Part shown: positions 27,339 to 33,808 of the stretch, piece by piece | Position numbering within the stretch: the stretch's first letter is position 1 | How the letters are laid out: every line of letters starts with the position of its first letter | Source of the DNA: Aquilutibacter rugosus | GTDB taxonomy: Bacteria; Pseudomonadota; Gammaproteobacteria; Xanthomonadales; Xanthomonadaceae | Reading direction: 5' to 3' | DNA length: 64,000 bases | Assembly (NCBI RefSeq): GCF_036541335.1 | Contig: NZ_JAZHBO010000001.1 | Location: 248,001-312,000, forward strand | Notes under the pieces: generated by a model | Database searches by the model: none | The model's input: the letters and a program-made list of their open reading frames with translations, nothing else | Told to the model about the DNA's origin: nothing | Translations under genes and position numbers: made by a program

Positions 27339-28603
27339 AGCGCCGACTCGTCGGCAATCGGCTCGACGACAGCCTGCAATTCAGCCACGTCCACCGCGCC
27401 CGTACGAATCTGCGCCACCCAGGCACCGGCTTCCTTGGGGTTGGCAAAGCCAACGCTCTGCAGCAGCACCGTATCGCCCTGCGTGAGCTTGAAACGGAAG
27501 CTGCCATCGGATTCGCGATATTGCTTGACTATCGGCGCAACCTCGGCAGGCTCGCGCTCCGCCTTTGTGGATGTCGCCGGAGCGGCAACCGCAGTCAAGG
27601 GACGAATCCCGATCGCCGAACGCAATTCGCGCAGCTTGGGAATCGCATAGGTCTCACGCAGGCGTTGCGCGTTGTCGAGCAGGATGGCCTCAATCTGGGC
27701 CGGATCCGCGATCAGTGCATCGTAACGCTCGCGCATCGGTGCGATCTGCTGATCCAGCAGCTCGAACAGTTGCGTCTTGGCATCGCCCCAACCCAGGCCG
27801 CCGCGCAGCGCATGGGCAAATGCAGCGGACTGCTCCGCCGTTGCAAACGCGCTGTACAGTTCGAACAGTGCATTGCCTTCGGGATCTTTGGGTTCACCGG
27901 GCATGCGTGTATCGGTGACGATGCCGGCAATCAGCTTGCGCAACTCGGCACTCGGCGCAAACAGCGGAATCGTATTGCGGTACGACTTGCTCATCTTGCG
28001 GCCATCGAGACCCGGCAAGGTGGCGACGCTGTCATCAATCTGTGCTTCGGGCAGAACGAAGTACTCGCCGCCGTAAGTGTGATTAAAGCGCTGACCGAAA
28101 TCGCGCGCCATTTCGATGTGCTGGATCTGATCGCGGCCGACCGGCACGCGCTGCGCATCAAATATCAGAATGTCCGCGGCCATCAGCACGGGATACATAA
28201 ACAGGCCTGCGGTGACGCCGGCATCGGCATCCAGGCCTTCCTCGGCGTTGCGATCATTGGCGGCTTTGTAGGCGTGCGCGCGATTGAGCAGGCCTTTACC
28301 GGCGACGCAAGTCAGAAACCAGGTTAGCTCCGGGATTTCCGGAATGTCGCTTTGACGGTAGAACCACGTACGCCTAGGATCGAGACCGCAAGCCAGCCAC
28401 GCCGCCGCAATCTCCAGCGTGGAGCGCTGCACCAATGCCGGATCCTGCGCCTTGATCAGCGCGTGATAGTCGGCAAGAAAATAAAACGACTCGACATCGG
28501 CGGCCTTGCCGCTCTCAATCGCGGGCCGAATAGCGCCGGCATAGTTGCCCAAATGCGGGGTGCCGGAGGTGGTAATGCCGGTGAGGATGCGAGTACGAGT
28601 CAT
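27284..28603 (-). CDS. trpS: Tryptophanyl-tRNA synthetase with C-terminal extension
   Basis: A 439-residue class I synthetase starting MTRTRILTG. The HIGH-like motif is TPHLGN (15-20) and KMSKS is at 203-207. The catalytic and tRNA-binding parts end near 335, the usual end of a bacterial TrpRS. About 100 more residues follow, with a segment at 366-400 (DGSFRFKL...LLQSVGFANPKEA) that resembles the DUF1508 (YegP) fold. The 3' end of this extension overlaps the convergent flavoprotein gene by 55 bp. An upstream start 17 codons earlier is less likely. Confidence 0.95.
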   Translation of the reverse strand: MTRTRILTGITTSGTPHLGNYAGAIRPAIESGKAADVESFYFLADYHALIKAQDPALVQRSTLEIAAAWLACGLDPRRTWFYRQSDIPEIPELTWFLTCVAGKGLLNRAHAYKAANDRNAEEGLDADAGVTAGLFMYPVLMAADILIFDAQRVPVGRDQIQHIEMARDFGQRFNHTYGGEYFVLPEAQIDDSVATLPGLDGRKMSKSYRNTIPLFAPSAELRKLIAGIVTDTRMPGEPKDPEGNALFELYSAFATAEQSAAFAHALRGGLGWGDAKTQLFELLDQQIAPMRERYDALIADPAQIEAILLDNAQRLRETYAIPKLRELRSAIGIRPLTAVAAPATSTKAEREPAEVAPIVKQYRESDGSFRFKLTQGDTVLLQSVGFANPKEAGAWVAQIRTGAVDVAELQAVVEPIADESALQAGLSALAAAWALAQAH

Positions 28604-28660
28604 GAAAACAGGGGCCTGAACAACAAGCGTCCATTTTATCCGACCCGACGCCACTTCCTG

Positions 28661-28693
28661 AAAAAAACAAGGCCGGGACAGTGCCCGGCCTTG
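28661..28693 (-). terminator. Intrinsic terminator of the entericidin-like gene
   Basis: A perfect 10-bp stem (caaggccggg with its complement, 6-nt loop) is followed on the minus strand by seven T residues. It lies 45 nt after the entericidin-like stop codon and upstream of trpS, separating the two transcripts. Confidence 0.9.
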
Positions 28694-28737
28694 TCGGTAA
28701 CGGCAGCGTCAGGACGCGGTCCGTCAAAAAGCGCTGA

Positions 28738-28890
28738 TTAGCACTTCATGTCCTTGCAGTCTTGAGCCTTGTCAGCGACCTTGTCGCCGGCGGCCGAGAC
28801 GTCTTGGCCAACGCCGCGGACAGTGTTACAGGCGGTCAAGCTCATGGCGGCCAGAACGGCGACCATCATCAGTGCAGCGATACGCTTCAT
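28738..28890 (-). CDS. Entericidin A/B-family small lipoprotein
   Basis: A 50-residue lipoprotein precursor. A Lys/Arg start (MKRIAALMM), a hydrophobic stretch and the lipobox LTAC place the acylated Cys at residue 21. The mature part begins CNTVRGVGQDVSAAGDKVADK, the usual entericidin pattern. The C-terminus is Cys-containing (DCKDMKC). Entericidins are envelope lipoproteins linked in E. coli to a stationary-phase antidote/toxin pair; only one copy is here. AGAGGA precedes the ATG, and an intrinsic terminator follows. Confidence 0.88.
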   Translation of the reverse strand: MKRIAALMMVAVLAAMSLTACNTVRGVGQDVSAAGDKVADKAQDCKDMKC

Positions 28891-29007
28891 GGTGAATCCT
28901 CTAGTTGTGCAATCGAATTTTTAGGTGTGGCGAGCACGGTGCGGACACCGCGGACTCCCCTTTATTTATACCTAAATTCCCTGAATAGATCCAAAAAGAG
29001 CGAATTG

Positions 29008-29931
29008 TTAGTCCCGCATCAAGGTGGATTTACCGAACAGCGATTCGACCAAATCGACGGCGACTTTGCCGGTGCGGTTGCGTTTATCAAGCAACGGATT
29101 GAGTTCCATGATGTCGAGTGAACCCATCAGACCGGTGTCAGCGATCATTTCCATGACCAACTGCGCTTCGCGGTAGTTAGGGCCGCCCGGAACGGTGGTG
29201 CCGACACCGGGTGCGATGCTCGGATCCAGGAAATCGACATCGAAACTGACATGCAAGTGCGTGTCCGCATCGAGACCCTCGAACGCCTGCAGCATGACAT
29301 TTTTCATGCCAAGCTCGTCGATGTAGCGCATGTCGTACACCTCGAGACCGTGCTGCTTGACCAATCGCTTTTCACCGGCGTCGACGCTGCGGATGCCGAT
29401 CTGGCGCACGGCATCAACGCGGATTGCAGGCGAAGGCCCGCTCAGCTCGGTGAGTTCACGCGGACCGATACCGCACAGGCATGCCACCGGCATGCCGTGG
29501 ATATTGCCGCTGGGTGTTTCTTCGTGTGTGTTGAAATCGGCATGCGCATCAAGCCACAGGATGCGCAGCTTCTTACCGATACGTTGGCAGTGACGCGCCA
29601 CGGCTCCGATCGATCCGATCGCCAGACAGTGGTCGCCGCCGAGCAGAATCGGCATGCGGCCACGTTCCAGTACGTCGGTACTGGCCTCGTACACTTCGCG
29701 ATTCCAGGCAACGACTTCGGCGAGATGGCGGAAGCCGTCGACGGGCTTTTGCCAGGGATTGGCAGGGCCGGCCAGATTGCCGATGTCCTCGAGATCGATG
29801 CCACGGGCGCGAAGCGCCTCGGGCAAACCGGCGATGCGCAATGCATCAGGACCGAGGCCAGCGCCGCGTTTACCGGCGCCAATATCGGTGGGCGCACCGA
29901 TCAGACTGACAGGAGGATAGATCCGGGACAT
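29008..29931 (-). CDS. rocF: Arginase
   Basis: A 307-residue binuclear manganese ureohydrolase that converts arginine to ornithine and urea. All metal motifs are present: GGDH (98-101), DAHADFNTH from Asp128, and SFDVDFLDP with Asp231 and Asp233. The opening LIGAPTDIGAGKRGAGLGPDALR and the MSGNIHG-like SGNIHGMP loop are those of arginase rather than agmatinase. It stands alone. Its 5' end is 19 bp from the tRNA-Thr repeat that bounds the foreign segment. Confidence 0.94.
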   Translation of the reverse strand: MSRIYPPVSLIGAPTDIGAGKRGAGLGPDALRIAGLPEALRARGIDLEDIGNLAGPANPWQKPVDGFRHLAEVVAWNREVYEASTDVLERGRMPILLGGDHCLAIGSIGAVARHCQRIGKKLRILWLDAHADFNTHEETPSGNIHGMPVACLCGIGPRELTELSGPSPAIRVDAVRQIGIRSVDAGEKRLVKQHGLEVYDMRYIDELGMKNVMLQAFEGLDADTHLHVSFDVDFLDPSIAPGVGTTVPGGPNYREAQLVMEMIADTGLMGSLDIMELNPLLDKRNRTGKVAVDLVESLFGKSTLMRD

Positions 29932-30292
29932 ACGGTCCTTTGCAAATTAGTGCCGGCATCACGGATGAAATGCGGGACCTGCTGATTACAAGAAAATAGC
30001 GCTATTGATCAGAATCAATGCCTCCGTTCCCTGAATTTTACAGTTTCCGGGCAGCCAAGTCCTTCTTCTAAATCCAATTCCTTTTAACTTTAGCAAAGTA
30101 GAATCCACTCATAACTATTACCACATTAATTTGCCGAACTTTCAGATGAATTTAATGGGCTGAATAGTTTTATTATGATTACTGAATTGCATACTCTTGG
30201 GCAGGCAGATTCGACAGTTAATGCAAATGCATCAAAATACCAGCTTATCAGTCATCTGTACTAAATCTTTTAAGTTTTGAAGAGGCAGAGTG
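29932..30292. other. AT-rich gene-free stretch at the left end of the island
   Basis: This 361-bp gap is visibly richer in A and T than the flanks. It holds the partial tRNA-Thr repeat (29950-29992), a 10-bp palindrome atagcgctat at about 29996-30005, and a possible 29-codon reading frame at 30175-30264 without a ribosome site. No integrase, transposase fragment or clear promoter was recognised. It must carry the promoter for the HExxH gene. Confidence 0.6.
29950..29992. repeat. att-like direct repeat, tRNA-Thr 3' fragment
   Basis: This copies positions 31583-31625 of the tRNA-Thr gene in the same orientation. The 21-bp part at 29972-29992 (anticodon loop, anticodon stem and variable region) is identical, and the T-arm and acceptor part carries a few substitutions. 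It cannot form a functional tRNA. Confidence 0.85.
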
Positions 30293-31006
30293 ATGACCAC
30301 TGTTTATGTATATGGCTATAGCGACCCAAGTCGATGGGCTGGATTCGCAAGCTATCAGCAACTAATCGACTTTCTCGATTCTCAACATCCGAACCAAATA
30401 GAGTATGACCAGGGTGGGCCCACACTCGATCCTCCATACGAGGTAGACCCATCGCTTCAAACCCTTCTTTCAAGCCCAGAGTTTCGGGACAAGCTGGGCA
30501 GGTCAGTGAAGGAAGCTATATTAAAAGATCAAAATCTGACACAAGCATTCGCAAAGTTCATAAATGAAGGTGGCACAATTGTCTTCACTCCACCTGATTC
30601 TCCTAACTACAATCAGCAATATGCCCATTGGGTTAAGGGCCTAAACGGGGATCCTCCCTACATCGAGATGCCTCAGTCGTTTGCGACACCCGCATACGGA
30701 ACGGAAGCGCGAAGCGTATTTGCGCTTGCCCACGAAATTTACCACAATGAGTTTCAAATGCTTCCTGGCGGATTAACTACGGCGCAACAGTGGGGATACA
30801 ACGAAGCAGTTGCCTCATTAGCTGCATTTCGAATGATTGAGCGCATCGGAATGACGTTAACAACAGCTGGCATGAATTTGATAGCCGGCAATGCTATCAA
30901 CATCATGCAGAACGCAGCGAATGATGAAGAAGCAATCTCGCAGCTAACAACTTGGTACGCCAATAATGCGCCTGCAAATTACAATACCCCGCCTTCGGGC
31001 CAATAG
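30293..31006 (+). CDS. Unrecognised HExxH (predicted zinc-protease-like) protein
   Basis: A 237-residue protein starting at the ATG behind AGAGG; an in-frame GTG 3 nt earlier is less well placed. There is no signal peptide or membrane segment. The N-terminal half is rich in Tyr, Asp and Pro. At 147-151 is His-Glu-Ile-Tyr-His, within ALAHEIYHNEF, the zinc-binding motif of metallopeptidases. A following NEAVASLAAF segment puts Glu171 about 20 residues downstream, where gluzincins place the third ligand. A hydrophobic helix near 185-205 and a polar tail follow. I do not recognise the family. Low GC and the island setting suggest transfer. A secreted or intracellular protease effector is possible but unproven. 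Confidence 0.8.
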   Translation: MTTVYVYGYSDPSRWAGFASYQQLIDFLDSQHPNQIEYDQGGPTLDPPYEVDPSLQTLLSSPEFRDKLGRSVKEAILKDQNLTQAFAKFINEGGTIVFTPPDSPNYNQQYAHWVKGLNGDPPYIEMPQSFATPAYGTEARSVFALAHEIYHNEFQMLPGGLTTAQQWGYNEAVASLAAFRMIERIGMTLTTAGMNLIAGNAINIMQNAANDEEAISQLTTWYANNAPANYNTPPSGQ

Positions 31007-31044
31007 CACTTGAACCCAGCGACTCGACAAAAATGGAGTGCGAG

Positions 31045-31518
31045 ATGCAAAGAATAGTTTTGGCTCTTGCCGTAATGGTGGCATTTACCTCTTGTAGCAC
31101 TACGGTTTCCGAGCCCGCTATGGGGCGAAAAGTCCCGTTTGAAGAACTAATGACTTCCCCCGGTGGGTTACACGGCAACGTATACGACAAGCCGACCTTT
31201 GCACGCAGTAGTTCTGAAATCACGCCGGCGACTGACGCACTATTGGTCCGAGCCGCAACTATGATTCGGAAATACCGCATACAGGTAAGGCTCGTTGGTC
31301 AGGCGTCAAACTGCGACAGTGAAGATCGAAACGTTCAGTTGTCAGTTGATCGGGCAAATCGGGTCAGGGAGCGACTGTTGTCACTTGGCGTGCCGTCTCA
31401 AATGATCCTGTCAACGACAGGGGTTGGATCCAGTCTGATGCCGCCGAACGTCGCCAAATGCCAAGGTAATGGTTTTGATATTGTGGATATTAACGTCCAG
31501 ACCCAGACTCAACGTTAA
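31045..31518 (+). CDS. OmpA-like domain lipoprotein
   Basis: A 157-residue lipoprotein precursor. The ATG at 31045 has GGAG at good spacing and gives MQRIVLALAVMVAFTSC, with Cys17 as the lipidation site; an ATG 4 codons earlier lacks this. The body matches an OmpA C-terminal (peptidoglycan-associated) domain: a beta strand with SSSEITPATDALLVRAATMI, then VRLVGQASNCDSEDRNVQLSVDRANRVRERLLSLGV, and a final strand of IVDINVQTQ. It follows the HExxH gene by 38 nt in the same orientation and is probably co-transcribed with it. It should be anchored in the outer membrane. Confidence 0.85.
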   Translation: MQRIVLALAVMVAFTSCSTTVSEPAMGRKVPFEELMTSPGGLHGNVYDKPTFARSSSEITPATDALLVRAATMIRKYRIQVRLVGQASNCDSEDRNVQLSVDRANRVRERLLSLGVPSQMILSTTGVGSSLMPPNVAKCQGNGFDIVDINVQTQTQR

Positions 31519-31541
31519 ACGCGGCATTCACTGCTGGACAC

Positions 31542-31572
31542 AAAAAATGACTTGCGCAGGACGCAAGTCATT
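31542..31572 (-). terminator. Intrinsic terminator of tRNA-Thr
   Basis: A perfect 11-bp stem (aatgacttgcg with its complement, 5-nt loop) is followed on the minus strand by a run of T residues. It begins 9 nt beyond the tRNA 3' end, as expected for a tRNA terminator, and faces away from the island genes. The convergent lipoprotein gene stops 28 bp before the hairpin. Confidence 0.88.
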
Positions 31573-31580
31573 GATGTGTC

Positions 31581-31656
31581 TGGTGCCGGCACCACGAATC
31601 GAACGCGGGACCTGCTGATTACAAGGCAGCTGCTCTACCAACTGAGCTATACCGGC
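31581..31656 (-). tRNA. tRNA-Thr (UGU)
   Basis: A complete 76-nt cloverleaf with encoded CCA. The acceptor is GCCGGTA with TGCCGGC, the D-arm is GCTCAGTTGGTAGAGC, the anticodon loop is CTTGTAA with anticodon TGT, and the T-arm contains GTTCGATTC. It lies 35 bp after coaX in the same direction. Its 3' 43 nt are repeated at 29950-29992. Confidence 0.97.
31583..31625. repeat. att-like direct repeat inside tRNA-Thr
   Basis: The counterpart of 29950-29992, from near the acceptor end through the T-arm to the anticodon loop. Integration within this segment would rebuild an intact tRNA at one end of the insert, as is usual for tRNA-targeting islands. Confidence 0.8.
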
Positions 31657-31691
31657 GGCCCGCATAGTTTAGCAAATTGCGGCGCTAGCGC

Positions 31692-32447
31692 CTATCTGCC
31701 GGGTGTATAACCGGTCACATCGGAGCATGGTAACCCCGCCCAGCGTGCTAGGCCGCGCAAGACCACATCCGAAGGCAGCATGCATGCTTGCGGCAGCATC
31801 GGCAGCAGCGTCTGTGCGCCCCCGCCGTGGATCCACAACTCGGTCTCCGGAGCCTCGCGCCGTGCAGCTTCCAGACTGGCGGTAATTAGGGCAATGGCCA
31901 TGCCTTCGCAACCGCTGGCTAGTGCATGATCGGTATCCGTGGCGAAGGGCTGATCGGGCGACCACGCGCCACCGCTAGCGGGTAACGCCGCTGACAGCGA
32001 TGCGAGATGGGCACGCATTTGCGTCGGCGATGGCGCGATGCGTCCGCCTCGGTGATGCCCGTCGGCACGTAGAAAATCGACCGTCAGAGCAGTGCCGACA
32101 CTGACGATTAGCACATCGCGTTGCAGGGCCGCACATTCGAGCAGCACCAGAAACCGATCCACACCCAAATGCGCGGGTTGCATGTATGCAATCTGCAAGC
32201 GATCCAGCTGCGCCATCGTGCGCGCCTCGCTGAGGCGCACAGCGCGCTCCAGTAAGACCCGCTGCACGATGTCGCGAATCCTAGGCGGCGCCACGCAGGC
32301 AAGGTAGGCGACATCGACACTTGATGGCAAGGCAGAACGCAAGACCGACTCGAACCCCTCGTCATAGGCAAGGCTATGCAACTGCGTTTCGTCGGCCAGG
32401 CGCCACTTTAGACGCGTGTTACCGGCGTCGAGTAGCAATGCATTCAT
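31692..32447 (-). CDS. coaX: Type III pantothenate kinase
   Basis: A 251-residue ASKHA-fold kinase for the first step of CoA synthesis. Marks are the N-terminal ATP loop LLDAGNTRLKWRL, the central PAHLGVDRFLVLL (phosphate/substrate segment), SVGTALTVDFL near 120-130 and an R-x-GGRIAPSP segment. The start at 32447 overlaps the birA stop as ATGA; the ORF could be read 41 codons further, but that is birA coding sequence. birA-coaX pairs are common in gammaproteobacteria. Confidence 0.94.
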   Translation of the reverse strand: MNALLLDAGNTRLKWRLADETQLHSLAYDEGFESVLRSALPSSVDVAYLACVAPPRIRDIVQRVLLERAVRLSEARTMAQLDRLQIAYMQPAHLGVDRFLVLLECAALQRDVLIVSVGTALTVDFLRADGHHRGGRIAPSPTQMRAHLASLSAALPASGGAWSPDQPFATDTDHALASGCEGMAIALITASLEAARREAPETELWIHGGGAQTLLPMLPQACMLPSDVVLRGLARWAGLPCSDVTGYTPGR

Positions 32448-33286
32448 TCCGAAACTCCCGATTGCCGCCGCACGCTGACCTCGGCGGAGACCAGTGAATG
32501 GTTCGCTCCTTGCGAATCGCGCACCTGCAGTCGGCCGTCGTCGTTCCAACCTTGGGCGATGCCCGACCACTGATGCTGCGGCTCAATCACCCGCACTGGC
32601 TGCCCCATCAGACTGTCAAAGGCGCGCCCGGCCGCCACCAGCAGCGGCCATGCATCCGGCCCCGCATCCAGCACCGTCTGCAACTCCAGTAGCAGCTCGG
32701 CCAGCAGCGTTTCCCTCGGAGCGTCGAGGCCCAGTTCTGCGACACTGACTGGCAACTGCGCACTCTCGGCGTCAGGCAGTCCTTGATACGCAGCGGGTAA
32801 GACATTGATGCCGATGCCGCAGACCGCCCACCACTGATCCGGCCCGAGTGCCTTGAGCTCGACCAGAATCCCGCCAAGCTTGCGCAAGGTGCCATCGCCA
32901 TGCAGGTGCACCAGATCATTGGGCCATTTCAGGGTGACCGGCGCCCCCAGACGGCGCAGCGCGGTGCAGCATGCCACCCCCACTGCCAAGGGCAACAGCG
33001 CCAGCGAGGTCGCTAAACCTGGAAAATGGGCACCCACGGAAAACGCCAAGGCCGCGCCGGGCGCACTGACCCACGACCGCGCCCGTCGGCCCCGGCCCGC
33101 CGTTTGTCGCTCCGCCACTCTCACCGTCAGCCCTGACAACGCGCCAGGAGCGCTCAGCAGGTCCGCATTGGTGGACCCGGTCTCGGCAACGACCTGCAAG
33201 TCGCTAAAACGGCTCGCCGCAGTCGGCCCCAAGGCGGCCAAGACGGCCTCTGCTCGGATCGGCTCCGCAACCATGGTGCTCGCCAT
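32444..33286 (-). CDS. birA: Biotin-protein ligase (monofunctional)
   Basis: About 280 residues. Biotin-binding signatures are ETGSTNADLL near 40, GRGRRARSWVSAPGAALAFSV near 75-95, and KWPNDLV near 127. The protein biotinylates acetyl-CoA carboxylase biotin carrier protein. The N-terminus is too short for the helix-turn-helix domain of E. coli BirA, so it probably does not act as a biotin-operon repressor. Start choice is uncertain: ATG codons at 33286 and 33274, and a TTG at 33289, are all in frame. Confidence 0.93.
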   Translation of the reverse strand: MASTMVAEPIRAEAVLAALGPTAASRFSDLQVVAETGSTNADLLSAPGALSGLTVRVAERQTAGRGRRARSWVSAPGAALAFSVGAHFPGLATSLALLPLAVGVACCTALRRLGAPVTLKWPNDLVHLHGDGTLRKLGGILVELKALGPDQWWAVCGIGINVLPAAYQGLPDAESAQLPVSVAELGLDAPRETLLAELLLELQTVLDAGPDAWPLLVAAGRAFDSLMGQPVRVIEPQHQWSGIAQGWNDDGRLQVRDSQGANHSLVSAEVSVRRQSGVSE

Positions 33287-33357
33287 CAATAAAATGCCCT
33301 ACAGGGTCCTGAATGGAGTATGATCGAATTCTAACCCGCCACTGAGGGGCGAGACCC

Positions 33358-33654
33358 ATGCGCCAGCGCCAGATTGTGCCGTACGCCATTGCCGTTATCA
33401 GCTTGCTGATCGCGGGACACGCCATGGCTGCAACCAACAGCACCACGCTGCAAACTAGCTATGCTCGCGCCTCGGCATACCGCGCCACCACCGTCGCCAC
33501 AGACGACACGCGTTCCGATGAGGATTGCAGTGGCCGTGACTGCACCACCAGTAAACCTACCGGTGTACCAAAGCAGGGCAGCCGCCGCGGCGGCACGCGC
33601 GATGACATCATCCGTCCGCGCTGGCATAGCACGCTACCGGGAATGCTGCGGTAA
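33358..33654 (+). CDS. Small exported hypothetical protein
   Basis: A 98-residue protein with a clear signal peptide (RQRQ start, hydrophobic IVPYAIAVISLLIAG, cleavage after AMA near residue 24). The mature part is polar, with one Cys pair (CSGRDC, about 57-62) and Arg/Gly-rich ends, and no domain I recognise. A GAGGGG stretch lies 10-15 nt before the ATG. It stands alone between birA and the heptamer-repeat element. Confidence 0.65.
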   Translation: MRQRQIVPYAIAVISLLIAGHAMAATNSTTLQTSYARASAYRATTVATDDTRSDEDCSGRDCTTSKPTGVPKQGSRRGGTRDDIIRPRWHSTLPGMLR

Positions 33655-33671
33655 AGCAGTAACTAGTCAAA

Positions 33672-33790
33672 AGGAAGTAGGAAGTAGTTGGCACCCCCCA
33701 ATCTGTACCGAAGCGGGCTGTACTGACTCCTCACTCCTAAATACTAATTTCTGCTCCGAGCGAAGCGCGCTGTACTACTTCCTACTTCCT
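33672..33790. repeat. Second heptamer-repeat palindromic element
   Basis: A perfect 17-bp inverted repeat (33672-33688 and 33774-33790) has arms that are 7-bp tandem repeats of aggaagt. Inside, a 16-bp sequence cgaagcgggctgtact (33709-33724) recurs with one change at 33761-33776, each copy followed by degenerate heptamers of the ctcctca or ctacttc type. The element fills the gap between the small exported protein and the histidine kinase gene. The architecture is the same as at 579-664 although the heptamer differs. Confidence 0.75.
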
Positions 33791-33808
33791 CTTCACTCGT
33801 TACTTGTC

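Larger units (their letters stand above)
29950..31625. mobile_element. Small tRNA-Thr-associated genomic island or integrated remnant
   Basis: The segment lies between an intact tRNA-Thr gene and a 43-bp direct repeat of its 3' part, the pattern left by integration at a tRNA 3' end. Its DNA is AT-richer, with different codon choice from the neighbouring housekeeping genes. Two plus-strand genes fill it: an HExxH protein and an OmpA-like lipoprotein. No integrase or excisionase is present, so it is either a deletion remnant, a satellite mobilised in trans, or cargo left after loss of the mobility genes. Confidence 0.7.

Noticed and set aside
29950..29992. A second tRNA gene at the left end of the island
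   Set aside because: Only the 3' part from the anticodon loop to near the acceptor is present; the D-arm and 5' acceptor are missing, and the T-arm has substitutions. It is a repeat, not a gene.
30175..30264. A 29-codon reading frame in the AT-rich stretch before the HExxH gene
   Set aside because: It has no ribosome site, the length is within chance for AT-rich DNA, and the peptide shows no leader or toxin pattern. It could only be supported by expression data.
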